From Chryseobacterium wanjuense (GTDB taxonomy: Bacteria > Bacteroidota > Bacteroidia > Flavobacteriales > Weeksellaceae), in NCBI RefSeq assembly GCF_900111495.1, contig NZ_FOIU01000003.1:1-64000 (forward strand): a stretch of DNA of 64,000 bases, in the 5' to 3' direction. The translations under genes were made by a program, and so were the position numbers. The number at the start of each line of letters is the position of its first letter. Position 1 is the stretch's first letter. This document shows positions 52,784-62,654 of the stretch, piece after piece. The notes below the pieces were generated by a model, which saw only the letters and a program-made list of their open reading frames with translations, made no database searches and had not been told where the DNA came from.

Positions 52784-53590
52784 TTATTGAAAAAGCCAGA
52801 GATTACTTAGTTTTGTATCGACGCTTTTAAAGAATAAAGTGGGATTGATTCTCGTTAAATCTTTAAAATCTTTATTAAAATGCGGCTGGTCAAAAAACGA
52901 TCCGTTATTTGAAAGTTCAATAAACTTTTCATTAGACTTATACTTTTCGATAATACCTTTAAAACGATGGATTTTCCTGTAATCGGAAGGAGATTTTCCG
53001 ATATTTTTATAAAACATTTTATGAAAATACTGCCGCGATATATTCAATTTATCTGCAATATCACCGATTTTAGTGCCGTTTTTAATTTCATTTAAAACAT
53101 CTTCTATAATTTCAAAATCTTTGTTCCGGAATTTTGATAACCAATAATTTTCCAATGCTGAACTTTGGTTTTCTTTATTTTCAATGCTCAGAATCCTTTC
53201 CATTTCATTCAAATAATCGGGATGTGGCTGGAAATCCGGGACATTGTCTTTACCGATTTCAAACGAAATATCATCAGAAAAATGTAAAATACCCAACGGC
53301 TTGAAATACATAGTGATCTCGTTCACTGGTTTTTCATAAAAAATCTCAACGGGAAAAGAAATATTGTAGTAAAAATTTGAATCAATCTTTTTGCTGTCAG
53401 ATGGAAGCACAGAGATTTTGTTGTTCTCTGAGATGACTGTGGCGTTTTTACAGACGGTTACAACAGAGTTATTGCTGGGGAAAGTCCAGTATTTATTTGA
53501 CTTAAGGGAGTCTTTTTCTGATATAAAATAATACCCTTCAATATATTTTTTCAGAATTTCGTTTTTGGGTTTGAAAAATTGAACTTCCAT
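52784..53590 (-). CDS. AraC-family regulator
   Basis: This 268-residue regulator has an N-terminal domain of the DUF6597 style (KYIEGYYFISEKDSLKSN, YWTFPSNNSVVTVCKN) and an AraC C-terminus (IGDIADKLNISRQYFHKMFY, then SPSDYRKIHRFKGII, SFFDQPHFNKDFKDLT). It is directly upstream of the TPR serine hydrolase gene on the same strand, suggesting control of that gene or co-expression. Ligand unknown. Confidence 0.88.
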   Translation of the reverse strand: MEVQFFKPKNEILKKYIEGYYFISEKDSLKSNKYWTFPSNNSVVTVCKNATVISENNKISVLPSDSKKIDSNFYYNISFPVEIFYEKPVNEITMYFKPLGILHFSDDISFEIGKDNVPDFQPHPDYLNEMERILSIENKENQSSALENYWLSKFRNKDFEIIEDVLNEIKNGTKIGDIADKLNISRQYFHKMFYKNIGKSPSDYRKIHRFKGIIEKYKSNEKFIELSNNGSFFDQPHFNKDFKDLTRINPTLFFKSVDTKLSNLWLFQ

Positions 53591-53706
53591 TTTTATATTG
53601 AATATAATTTACAATTTAAGTAAATAATTATTTAGCTAAAATAAAAAAGAATCAGCACATTACCGATTCTTCGCTTTATATAATCTTTAGAATAATTAAA
53701 CGCAAC

Positions 53707-53834
53707 TATATATTTGAATGTACCAACCCAAAAAATAGAATTTTATTTGTTTTTATAACATATCTAGTTTACTTGTATAAGAGTGGCAGAATTGACATTT
53801 TTATAAAAATATGATCTGGTACATTCAAGTATAT
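53707..53834. repeat. MITE-like inverted-repeat element, copy 3
   Basis: Left arm TATATTTGAATGTACCA (to 53725) and right arm TGGTACATTCAAGTATAT (53817-53834) are inverted with about 16 of 17 matches. The interior shares AAAAAATAGAATTTTATTTG and GCAGAATTGACATTTTTATA with copy 2 at 37263-37388. No coding capacity. It lies between the AraC gene and the GINT-type cluster; the rest of 53591-54058 is AT-rich with nothing else recognised. Confidence 0.7.
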
Positions 53835-54058
53835 TATCACCTTGAATTTTATCTCCATTTGTCTTACACTGCAGCACACTTCATTGCAATTTATTCAATT
53901 GGAAATCAACACACTATTATGTGCAGTGCAAATGCAGTGCATGCTTTTTTTGCCTGATGATTACTTTTGTGAATCAGTTTCATAAAAAATAAATTTTACA
54001 TGAATATTTTACATGAAACCGAAAAGAAAACATAAACACACAAAAAAATTATTTTACA

Positions 54059-54289
54059 ATGAAAAAAAAAATGACTGTCCCTTCAGAGGGTATTTCTTTT
54101 ACTCTTATTCATACCCAAAACGTAAAAGTAGGAATTGATACAATTCAGCCCGGATCAGCTTTAGATGTGATTGAAACAACTAAAGATGTATCTATAAAGG
54201 CTTCACTTTTAAATATTCTTAAATTTCTGATTTTACCTTCCGAATTTTTGAAACAATCGAAGAATTCTATTTGTTTATTATCGAATTAA
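54059..54289 (+). pseudogene. Truncated GINT-type gene
   Basis: This 76-codon frame starts MKKKMTVPSEGISFTLIHTQ, then VKVGIDTIQPGSALDVIE, a recognisable degenerate form of the family's V/I-GINT-x-x-P-x-x-x-L-D-I motif. After about codon 45 it loses similarity and stops. The signal peptide is degenerate. It is probably a relic directly upstream of the three intact tandem members. Confidence 0.6.
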
Positions 54290-54483
54290 ATTAAAAATCA
54301 AAAGTTTTTAAAGAGTAGAAAAATAAATACACTTTAAAAGTCACTTGATTTAGTCCCTCAATTTATTGATGATAATAGTCTTGAACGGTTCTATTACACA
54401 GCTGATGAACAAAGGTATAATTCATATACTCTTATGAATTATACCAATTTTTAATCTAAAATAACCCTATAAAATATACTGAC

Positions 54484-55455
54484 ATGAAAACTTTATCTTT
54501 ATTAGTTTTAACATTTTTTTTCAGTGTTTCTTATTCTCAGACCGGAAATGTGGGTATCAATACTATCAATCCGGGAAGTTCTCTCACGATTAACGGTTCC
54601 ATTGCAGGACAATACAAGAATGTACAGACTTCGATGGCACTTGGAGTAAATGATTTTTATATGGCATACAGCGGATCTTCTGACGGAATATTCACCTTAC
54701 CAGCCGCTGTGGCTGCAACTCCCGCCTCGGGAAATATCCTCGGAAGAATTTATTATATAAAAAATGTAGGTACAGGCCGGCTTACCATCTCGGCAAGCGG
54801 ATCTGAACTCATCGACAATCAATCTGGAGCAGGTGTCTCAAGTGTGACCCTTACACCAGGAGGATATACCATGTTCATAAGTAAAGGAACTCTTACAGGA
54901 ACAACGTGGGAAGTAGCACTATTACTCAATAAAACAACGCCTACTATTGCTGCTTTGGGAGCAACTAATCCCGTTACGTTCACTGGTACGGCTTTTACAG
55001 ATTTTAATAACAGTATTCCTCAAATCATTCCTTTTTCATCAGGTGACGTCATTGTAAACCAGGGTGGTTCTGCGACGTGGAATGATGGCAGTGACTATTG
55101 GCAGATCATCGAATCAGGAGTTTATAAAATAGAAGGTTATTCTTATTTCAGAAGCGGAACAGCAGTTTCAGGAACAGATCCGTTCACCGGGATCAATCTT
55201 AATATTACTAAAAACGGAACTGCATTAAGTGACATTATTGGCGGAAACAGGGCAAATCTTGATAATCAGACAGCTTCCCAGGGCAGCTCACCGATCAATG
55301 TCAGCTGTATTGTTCATCTTAACGCAGGAGATAGGGTGTATCTGACCATGAACTGGGGAGCATATAATAAGCCGACCACCAATGTATCTATTCTGGCACC
55401 CAACTCTTTAAAGGAAAACAGAAATTTTTCTTTACAACAATTATCTACACCGTAA
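54484..55455 (+). CDS. Secreted GINT-type protein with C1q/TNF-like C-terminus
   Basis: This 323-residue protein has a signal peptide MKTLSLLVLTFFFSVSYSQ, then GNVGINTINPGSSLTINGSI. A first domain (about 40-160) includes FTLPAAVAATPASGNILGRI. The C-terminal domain (about 180-323) shows WQIIESGVYKIEGYSYFRSG, GGNRANL and CIVHLNAGDRVYLTMNWGAY, the strand pattern of C1q/TNF-like jelly rolls. Function unknown; adhesin or surface-display roles are possible. It is first of three tandem paralogues on one strand. Confidence 0.75.
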   Translation: MKTLSLLVLTFFFSVSYSQTGNVGINTINPGSSLTINGSIAGQYKNVQTSMALGVNDFYMAYSGSSDGIFTLPAAVAATPASGNILGRIYYIKNVGTGRLTISASGSELIDNQSGAGVSSVTLTPGGYTMFISKGTLTGTTWEVALLLNKTTPTIAALGATNPVTFTGTAFTDFNNSIPQIIPFSSGDVIVNQGGSATWNDGSDYWQIIESGVYKIEGYSYFRSGTAVSGTDPFTGINLNITKNGTALSDIIGGNRANLDNQTASQGSSPINVSCIVHLNAGDRVYLTMNWGAYNKPTTNVSILAPNSLKENRNFSLQQLSTP

Positions 55456-55500
55456 GTCTTTTAAACACACTCTTACCTAAAACAACGTAAATACCTTACA

Positions 55501-56433
55501 ATGAAAAAACAATTTATAAAAACCATTTGTTTCTTAGTATCATCCTTTTCTTTTGCCCAAATAGGCATCAATGAAATAAATCCCTCTGCAACACTTGACA
55601 TTAAATCCAAGGGAAATACAGGCTCAACAAAAGCCCTTGAAATTAATAATTCATCCGGCACAGAAATGTTCACCGTCTTAGATAACGGAAATGTAGGAAT
55701 AAATGTAGCTGCTCCCGCAGCAAAGCTGCATACCAATGGGCAAATACGCTATGAAAACCTTCCTCAGTTTACAGGGAGTGTCTCTCCACTCGCAATAGAC
55801 GCAAATGGATATGTGGGAACCTACATTCCTACTGCAGCCTATTCATATATAACAATAAATGCAGCACAGACGCTGAGCAATTTTTCTCTATACAGCAACA
55901 GTATTTTTTACAGCATACCTTTTACCACTACCGGAATTACAGATAATGCTCTGGCAGTTACTGCCGGACAAGATGCTTCAGCTACTTTGACACGTACTTC
56001 AGGGGCAACAGCTTCGGCGGCCCAGGTAGCTTACATCACCATTCCAAATCCCGGTATCTACAAATTAAATCTAAACTACTATACAAGCTGTACGGGAACG
56101 AGATCTTCAAGCTCCGGAGGTGCTAATCTTTTAGGAATAGGCACCGGAATCTATCTTGCGTCTTCCGGAAACACAAACTATCAGGAATTAACGACAATAA
56201 GGCACAATGCATTTCCCTTACGTCAGGACACCGGAGCTTTGATAACGACAGCAGCATATAACTACCCGTTTGCCCATAATATTTTTTCAGTTATACAAAC
56301 TACCTCGGCCAATCAGAAGGTTGCCTTTTTTGTAAACTGGGGAACCGGCGACCAGTTCAATACAAATGTCTGCAGTCTTTCGGCGCCGAGCGGAATTGAT
56401 AAAAGAGTTACATTAATCATTTCAAAGTTATAA
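55501..56433 (+). CDS. Secreted GINT-type protein, tandem copy 2
   Basis: This 310-residue protein has a signal peptide ending SFSFAQ and IGINEINPSATLDIKSKGNT, followed by ALEINNSSGTEMFTVLDNGN and GINVAAPAAKLHTNGQI, a second motif copy. The C-terminal half is beta-rich, with IPNPGIYKLNLNYY and NQKVAFFVNWGTGDQFNTN. The next gene has the equivalent IPEPGVYLFEFYG and NQKIALFFQYESGETNQFT, showing close paralogy. The 45-nt spacing from the first copy and the 3-nt gap to the third suggest one operon. Function unknown. Confidence 0.75.
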   Translation: MKKQFIKTICFLVSSFSFAQIGINEINPSATLDIKSKGNTGSTKALEINNSSGTEMFTVLDNGNVGINVAAPAAKLHTNGQIRYENLPQFTGSVSPLAIDANGYVGTYIPTAAYSYITINAAQTLSNFSLYSNSIFYSIPFTTTGITDNALAVTAGQDASATLTRTSGATASAAQVAYITIPNPGIYKLNLNYYTSCTGTRSSSSGGANLLGIGTGIYLASSGNTNYQELTTIRHNAFPLRQDTGALITTAAYNYPFAHNIFSVIQTTSANQKVAFFVNWGTGDQFNTNVCSLSAPSGIDKRVTLIISKL

Positions 56434-56436
56434 GAC

Positions 56437-57408
56437 ATGAAAAAATTACTTACAATCATCTTTTTAGCAGTTTTTTCTGTTGCTTTTGGGCAGAATACCG
56501 GCCTTAATACGGCAAACCCATCTGCCATGCTTGATATTGTCTCAAAAGGAAATACGGCTGCCACTAATGCTTTAAACATTAATAACTCAGCTGCAGCCCG
56601 ACTATTAAGAATGACGGATCAGGGGCATTTAGGAATTAATACAAATTCTCCGACTGCAGTACTTCATGTCAATTCATCAGGAACTGCTAATGTAAAACAT
56701 GACAATCTTCCTGTTCTCGATGCTACAGGCTTTACCCCGCCATTCAACACTTTTGGAGTCAATTCGGATGGAAATGGTGTAAATTTGGGAGGCACAGTGA
56801 AATATTTGTACTATCAAAATGGAGATATTTATCCCCCTACATACAATGCAACAACGAATACGGGAGGTTTTTCACTGTACACAACTAACCAATATACCAA
56901 TCTATCCATTAAAAATGATGCTGGTCTTAAAGGAAACACCATTGGTTTTACATTCGGAACCGATGCGTCAGCCACGATAAACGGGCAATCCGCAAACAAT
57001 GTAAACTATATTATTATTCCGGAACCGGGTGTTTATCTTTTTGAGTTTTATGGAACAGCAAGATGCAACAGGTATAACAATACCCAAAATTACACCTTCA
57101 CGGGGCAAATGCAGGTCAATACAATATTTGCAACGGCTTCAGGAACCTCATACAGCACAAATACTATTTTCCGCGGACTCATGAGCGGCATGAGAAGTGA
57201 TAACGGAAGCACCCATGTAAATACGTATAGTATTGCCAATCCGCAAACTCTTACAGTTGCTTTGCCTACAACCCAGCCGAATCAAAAGATAGCTTTATTT
57301 TTCCAATATGAAAGTGGAGAGACCAATCAATTTACCAACAATGAGTGCTATTTTAATGTTCCGGCAGGAGCAAATTTCAGCTATTATTTTATTGTAACTA
57401 AAATATAA
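56437..57408 (+). CDS. Secreted GINT-type protein, tandem copy 3
   Basis: This 323-residue protein has a signal peptide MKKLLTIIFLAVFSVAFGQ, then NTGLNTANPSAMLDIVSKGN, ALNINNSAAARLL and GINTNSPTAVLHVNSSG. The C-terminal beta-sandwich resembles that of the previous gene (YIIIPEPGVYLFEFYG, PNQKIALFFQYESGETNQFT). ATG follows the previous stop by 3 nt, so translation is probably coupled. Function unknown. A distinctive feature is that the N-terminal motif is strongly kept while the central region varies among copies. Confidence 0.75.
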   Translation: MKKLLTIIFLAVFSVAFGQNTGLNTANPSAMLDIVSKGNTAATNALNINNSAAARLLRMTDQGHLGINTNSPTAVLHVNSSGTANVKHDNLPVLDATGFTPPFNTFGVNSDGNGVNLGGTVKYLYYQNGDIYPPTYNATTNTGGFSLYTTNQYTNLSIKNDAGLKGNTIGFTFGTDASATINGQSANNVNYIIIPEPGVYLFEFYGTARCNRYNNTQNYTFTGQMQVNTIFATASGTSYSTNTIFRGLMSGMRSDNGSTHVNTYSIANPQTLTVALPTTQPNQKIALFFQYESGETNQFTNNECYFNVPAGANFSYYFIVTKI

Positions 57409-57520
57409 TATATATTAATTTTCTACGATATATTGAAGTTTTAAAAGTTATTATCTTGTAAGATAGCTATTTCAAACATTTTTACCGTTTATTTGTATCA
57501 CACTCACCTAATAAATTACA

Positions 57521-57910
57521 ATGAAAATTAATGTGTTTTCAGTATTACCAATAATATCGGCAGGGCTGCTTCTCTCCTGCTCCACTACAAAAGATATGAT
57601 AAAACATGAAAATGTAGAGCCTCTATATCTTGAAATCAACAAAATGGCTCAGGAACTTACTGCAGCTCACAATGTTCCCGGTGTAGCAGTAGCTCTGATT
57701 AAAAATGGTGATATTTCATTGATACAATCGATAGGATATGCTGATGTAGCAAGTAAGAAACGAGTGACACCACACATCATTTTCAATGTAGGCTCTGTTT
57801 CCAAGGTTGTTTCCGCATGGGGTTTTATGCAGCTTATAGAAAAAGGAGAATTGTCATTAGATAGCCCTGTATGCTTTTTGGGTAATATTCAATGTCTTTG
57901 TTCTTTCTAG
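57521..57910 (+). pseudogene. Serine hydrolase (beta-lactamase-like), 3'-truncated
   Basis: This 129-codon frame begins with a lipoprotein signal (IISAGLLLSC). It then shows EINKMAQELTAAHNVPGVAV, SIGYADVASKKRVTPHI and FNVGSVSKVVSAWGFMQLIE with the S-x-x-K nucleophile motif. It runs out of family similarity at LSLDSPV, where about 250-300 more residues with the Y-x-N and H-x-G motifs should follow. Unrelated sequence, with coding-like pieces on the other strand, takes over at about 57870. It is a truncated gene at a deletion or insertion junction. Confidence 0.75.
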
Positions 57911-58065
57911 TGAACCATTTGTAAATGCTTCCTTCACCACAATCAACTGTTTTACTTGCTGTCCTTCAAAAGCCAAAAGGAAGAACAAAAGATTTCATTA
58001 TTTTTTGAGTAGCTCCAACGAAGTGTATATCATTATTAGACTTATAATGATTTTCATTAAAAAAA
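57870..58065 (-). other. Unidentified minus-strand remnant
   Basis: On the minus strand a start MKIIISLIMIYTSLELLKK is followed after stops by LLFFLLAFEGQQVKQLIVVK and EAFTNGSLERTKTLNITQKA in open frame. It abuts the point where the truncated serine hydrolase loses similarity. It looks like the 5' part of a foreign or decayed secreted-protein gene. Not recognised. Confidence 0.3.
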
Positions 58066-58239
58066 CCTCATATTACTATACAAGGTCTTTTTCTAATTTG
58101 CATTAGCTTAAGCTTAATTTTCTAATTCAATTCTTATATGACTCAAAATGCCTTTAAGCCATTTAGAAACAATTTCTGATCAGATATACTGTGTTATATG
58201 TGTTCGTAATCAATAAATTTGTAATAAATTCATAAAATT

Positions 58240-58630
58240 ATGTTAGGAGATATAAGAAAACACTTAATAGAAGTGGCTAGAAGTAAAAGAACTTGTATTA
58301 TACTGAACTTAATAATCACAACTTCAGTTAAACCTAAATTTTGATAACAGTTTTGACAGAAAATTAATCGATGATTGGCTTGGTGAAATCTCATTACATG
58401 AGTATAATAATAAAAGACCTCTAATAAGTGCTTTGGTTATACACAAATCAGATAAAGAGCAGGGAAATGGATTTTATAAATTATGCCAATCTATTTTCGA
58501 AAAAAATTGGGAAGATTTAAAGGCTGATAAAAATTTTGAAAATCAAAAATCGAGGAATGTCATGAATTTTGGAGTAATACAAAGAATTATAGGAATTATA
58601 AAGATGACTACTAATAAACTTTATAAATAA
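58240..58630 (+). pseudogene. Frameshifted hypothetical gene
   Basis: From ATG 58240 one frame gives MLGDIRKHLIEVARSKRTCI. A second gives YTELNNHNFS. The third gives LNLNFDNSFDRKLIDDWLGE, ISLHEYNNKRPLISALVIHK and GNGFYKLCQSIFEKNWEDLK. The joined sequence reads as one protein of about 125 residues with two or three frame changes. Proteins with RPxISALVxxK and GxGFYxLC segments occur widely as uncharacterised short genes near mobile DNA. The gene is clearly broken. Confidence 0.5.
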
Positions 58631-58834
58631 TAATATGGATTTATTTGTAATAGCCACGACTTTATCTGACAGTTAAGAATATGAAAAACTTTTACAAAAT
58701 GAATTCTTACTTGACTTCAGTGTTTCTGTTTTTTATCAATCTCGATTAGAATAGCTGGATAGCTTCTTCGCTAAAGCCGATTATCTTTCTGATATATGAT
58801 AAAATATTATCACGTAAAATCATACCTTAGCAAA

Positions 58835-59611
58835 ATGATCAGACTAAGCAGTGGAACTTACCTTGGGGAAAACACCAGCCGATATGAAGGCAATGGTATC
58901 CAACTCGTTGATACAGTCTACCATCAGGTTGTTTCAAACGATTGGCATTCTCATGAGCACACTCACCTTACTTTAGTGCTCGATGGAGGAAACCGGGAGC
59001 AGCGGCGCGGTGCCGACTACCAGCTGGGTGCAGGTCAGGTTATCTTTTATCATAGTGATGAGGTACACAGAAACGACCATACATTGTTTCCTTCACGGAA
59101 TATTAACTTGGAGATCGGACCAGAGTTCTTTGCAAAATATGAACTCACTGAAGTCCAATTTGCTGAAGCTATTAAATTTCATAATATCAATGCATCATTT
59201 ATTTTACGCGTTTTTAAAGAAGCAGAGCTTAATGAGGACGCTCTGACCGACCACGTTGCTGAATTGCTTATTTCTCCTCTAAACAAAAAATATAAAGTAC
59301 CTCCAAAATGGGTAAGAGAGCTGCATCAGCTATTGAATGACAACTGGCAAGAAATTCCCAGCCTCCATGCGCTTGCAGCCCTTGTGAGTGTACATCCTAC
59401 CACAATCTCTAAGCATTTTACTCAATACTTTGGATGCACACTAAGCCAATACCTTAGAAAGCTTAAAATTGAACGGGCGATCCCGATGTTGCGGGATAAG
59501 TTTTCGATTTCTGAGATAAGTTATTTTTGCGGGTTTGCAGATCAAAGCCATTTTATTAGAACCTTCAAAACAGAGACCGGTTTATTGCCAAAAGCCTTTC
59601 GTAAATTGTAA
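58835..59611 (+). CDS. AraC-family regulator
   Basis: This regulator of about 258 residues has a cupin N-terminal domain (NDWHSHEHTHLTLVLDGGNR, GAGQVIFYHSDEVHRNDH) and an AraC C-terminus (SLHALAALVSVHPTTISKHF, FSISEISYFCGFADQSHFIR, then GLLPKAFRKL). ATG 58835 was chosen because an upstream ATG (58796) only adds 13 residues unlike the family. The serine hydrolase gene that follows, 50 nt on, is in the same direction and is its probable partner or target. Confidence 0.9.
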   Translation: MIRLSSGTYLGENTSRYEGNGIQLVDTVYHQVVSNDWHSHEHTHLTLVLDGGNREQRRGADYQLGAGQVIFYHSDEVHRNDHTLFPSRNINLEIGPEFFAKYELTEVQFAEAIKFHNINASFILRVFKEAELNEDALTDHVAELLISPLNKKYKVPPKWVRELHQLLNDNWQEIPSLHALAALVSVHPTTISKHFTQYFGCTLSQYLRKLKIERAIPMLRDKFSISEISYFCGFADQSHFIRTFKTETGLLPKAFRKL

Positions 59612-59661
59612 AGGCAAATCCTGTTCTATTTTTTTATTCCAAATGTCATTAATTTTGTTAA

Positions 59662-61175
59662 ATGATTAGGACTCATTTAATTGGTTTGTTGTTGCTGTTA
59701 ATAACCTTTAGATCCAATGCACAGGATGTTAGGTCAAAATTGACAGCTTTTATACTAGCCTGGCAAAGGAAGACAGGCTGAACGGTAACGTGCTGATAGC
59801 CGAAGGAGAACAGGTAGTTTATCAGAAGTCTTTTGGCTTTGCCGATTTTGAAGAAAGAAAAGTTAATAACATGCGGACAGCATTTCAGCTTGCTTCACTT
59901 TCAAAGCCTTTCACAGCCATCGCCATCTTGCAATTGGCTGATCAGCGAAAGCTAAATTTGGATGATAAATTGAAAAAGTATATTCCAACTTTTCCTTACC
60001 CCGGGATCACCATCAGTCAGCTCCTTTCACACAGTTCAGGAGTTTCAGATCAGGATTTGGGGCAAGCACTGGCGACATTTGAGAAAGCAAACGGACACCC
60101 ACATACCAATACAGAGTTGTTGCAATTTCTTGCCGGACATCCAGTGAGTTTTAAGCTTGCACCGGGTCAGAAGTGGTGGTATAGCAATTTGGGATATGAA
60201 TTACTGGCCTGCCTAGTCGAAAAGGTATCCGGGAAATCATTTGACCGGTATCTAGCACGATACATCTTTAAACCCGCGGGTATGAAAAACACTTATCTGC
60301 TTTCTTCTCCGAAGGCGCAGCAAATGTATCAGGCGAAAAACTATGATTACCCAAAAATTTATGCGACCGACCGAATCCGTATTGATCAAACTGCAGCGGA
60401 TTATAAGGAACGGGCTTATGGACACAGCAATATTGTGAGTACTTGTGAAGATCTAATGAAGCTGGCAAATCATTATTTCAATGGATCGTTAGTAAAACTC
60501 GAAACAGTGAGCAAGGCAATAAAAGGCACACGACTTGAAAACGGGCAACCCAACTCAGTTTGGATGAATATTGGCGGACTGGGAAATACAGTAGACGGGC
60601 TCGGATGGTTTATTTTTACGGATTCGGAAAATAGAGGTCAGTTATTTCATGCCGGCGGTATGGCCGGGGCGGTGACAATATTGCTATATGACATGGAGAA
60701 AAAACAAACGGTGATCATTTTGGATAATACAGGGAGTGAGGGCATTTACAAAAATGCCCAAAACGGCATACGAATACTAAACCACCAGCAAATGACACCT
60801 GCTAAACGAAATCTGGCTAAGCTGTATGGCCGCTGGCTGGTTAGCAAGGGGGAAAAAATAGCTGCGGAAATGTTGACATCAAATAAACAGGATACCACTA
60901 ATTTCACACTTTCTGAAAATGACATGAACAATCTCGGATATGCTTTTTTAGGAGACAAGCTTTATAATAACGCGATTGCAGCTTTTAAATTAAACTGCAC
61001 AATGTTCCCAATCAGCGATAATGCATGGAACAGTTACGGCGAAGCACTAGAACAGATCGGACAAACTAAGGAAGCGGAGGAAATGTACGTCAAGTCCTTG
61101 CATCTAAACCCGGTAAACATCGATTCGCAAAAAGCATTGGAACGAATCCATGCTGCAAGCGGGATTAAGAAATAA
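59662..61175 (+). pseudogene. Beta-lactamase-fold serine hydrolase with TPRs, frameshifted in signal region
   Basis: ATG 59662 opens a good signal peptide (MIRTHLIGLLLLLITFRSNA, then QDVRSKLTAF). The frame ends in a stop soon after. Inserting one T in the TTTT run at 59748-59751 gives LTAFYTSLAKEDRLNGNVLI and joins the 461-codon frame that follows. That part has QLASLSKPFTAIAIL (S-x-x-K), WWYSNLGYELLACLVEK (Y-x-N), LFHAGGMAGAVTIL (H-x-G) and C-terminal TPR helices. It has the same architecture as 51245-52711. Without the repair no signal peptide is made; the lesion could be a homopolymer error. Confidence 0.8.
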
Positions 61176-61235
61176 TATTAATAGAAGTACAAATCCAAAC
61201 TTTTTTGTACAGGATTTAAGAAGTTTATATACGCT

Positions 61236-61481
61236 GTGAGAACACTAAATATTATAAGAAAAGAGGACGAGCATCGAATTCTTGATTTAAGGACAAATCG
61301 CAATTTAGGGCATCGTAGCATAGCCAGTGAGATGAAACGTTTATATGAGTACTCAATCTCGACTGCAACTGTTCATAAAATTCTTAAAAAGAATAATAAA
61401 CAGTATTTGAAGCTTAAGCGTTACTACCGTAAAAAACAAACACAATATCATGCCGGTATTTTCAGGTTTCAGAAGGGATAA
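61236..61481 (+). pseudogene. IS transposase N-terminal fragment (integrase-type HTH)
   Basis: This 81-codon frame from GTG reads RKEDEHRILDLRTNRNLGHR, SIASEMKRLYEYSISTATVH and KILKKNNKQYLKLKR. The pattern of a helix-turn-helix, then HKILKKN and a basic stretch, matches the N-terminus of IS481/IS3-type DDE transposases. The DDE catalytic domain is absent. A remnant only. Confidence 0.6.
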
Positions 61482-61659
61482 TAAATAAAATCAATGTTGC
61501 TTAAATATAATTTTCTACTAGACTCAGCAATCACAACAAGCCCAGACAAACGTCAGGGCCTGTTGCTATCAGTGATTTTTAAGTTTTAATGTCAAGTATC
61601 TTTTACTGTTTTATAGTGTTAAAAATAAGGGAAGAATGTCCAAACAGATCGCCCTTCTT

Positions 61660-62335
61660 CTAATTTCCCAGATCATTATTCTGCATTTTTCTTCTTGTGC
61701 TTTTTATTTCGTCTTTAAGCTTTCCAAATTTATAAGTGACATTGAAACCAAATGACTTATAATAATCTCTCACATAATTACTTTGGTAGAAATCAATTCC
61801 ATTTATTTCAGTAACTCCATTCCTGAATTTATTAAAAGGATTATTGATATAGGCTGAAAATGAAAGCTGATTGTCCAAAATACGTTTGCTGAAACTGAAA
61901 GAAGAGCCTGTAAAAACATTGGTCGTACTTTGAAGACCGGCCGGCATTTTACTATTGATATCGATGCTTGAATTGATATTCCAATTATTTACAAACTGGT
62001 AATTGGCTGAAAAATAAATATAATACGTAAAAAGATTGTTTTCAACTTCAATGCCATCCAGCTTACCTTTAATAAAGAAAAAAGCAGAATTTCCATTGAC
62101 ACTCAAAGTCAGTTTTTTAGTGACAGGATAATTCAGGTTATAGTCCAAACCCAATCGGCTTGCTTTGCTAGAGTTTTCAAAGGTTGTTCTCGTAATATTT
62201 GTCGCAGGATCATAAGTTGAAACTTTCAGATCGATCTTATTAAAAAAGGAATAACCTAATCCAAGGTTAAGGCTGATCTTATTATTATAAGAATAATTCA
62301 AATTTGAAGTCTGTAAAGGAAATATTAGATCAAAT
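61660..62335 (-). pseudogene. Outer-membrane beta-barrel (TonB-receptor-like) C-terminal fragment
   Basis: The frame from 62301 (extending upstream to about 62335 as FAFDLIFPLQTSNLNYSYNN) encodes repeated amphipathic strands: ISLNLGLGYSFFNKIDLKVS, LSVNGNSAFFFIKGKLDG, YYIYFSANYQFVNNWNINSS and LSFSAYINNPFNKFRNGV. It ends KSFGFNVTYKFGKLKDEIKS with a polar tail. This is the C-terminal barrel of the Bacteroidota outer-membrane protein family related to TonB receptors. The N-terminal plug is missing. The plug-like fragment at 62655-63043 on the opposite strand could be its other half. Confidence 0.7.
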
Positions 62336-62338
62336 GCG

Positions 62339-62551
62339 AACAGACTACCAACTAATAATCAATATCATGACTCAAAAAGACCAGAATTTCTAGAGAAAAA
62401 TTTAAAGTATTATAGAAACTTCCCCAAAGAAAAGAATCTTGATATTGATTTCTTACATACTCCTTCTCTTTTAAACCTAGATTCCCACTCATTGAATGAC
62501 CTATTACCATTGACAAAATCGACTAGTAATGTATATCTTTTTATTCCATAA
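62339..62551 (+). other. Unidentified plus-strand ORF fragment
   Basis: From the junction near 62335 an open frame reads NRLPTNNQYHDSKRPEFLEK, NLKYYRNFPKEKNLDIDFLH and LLNLDSHSLNDLLPLT, to a stop at 62551. It has no start codon on its side of the junction, so it looks like the 3' end of another gene. Not recognised. The gap 62552-62654 is AT-rich with no clear feature. Confidence 0.3.
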
Positions 62552-62654
62552 AAAAATTTTACAAATATTTGCACTCCTCTTTTTTTCAAAATAAAGTGAT
62601 TTTAATTTTGGAAAAACATCCTATTATTTTAAATTTGTTATCAATAAGTTAATA

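Noticed and set aside
54484..57408. Phage tail or contractile injection system genes.
   Set aside because: The proteins have signal peptides and no sheath, tube or baseplate genes are nearby; only a loose tail-fibre-like N-terminal feel.
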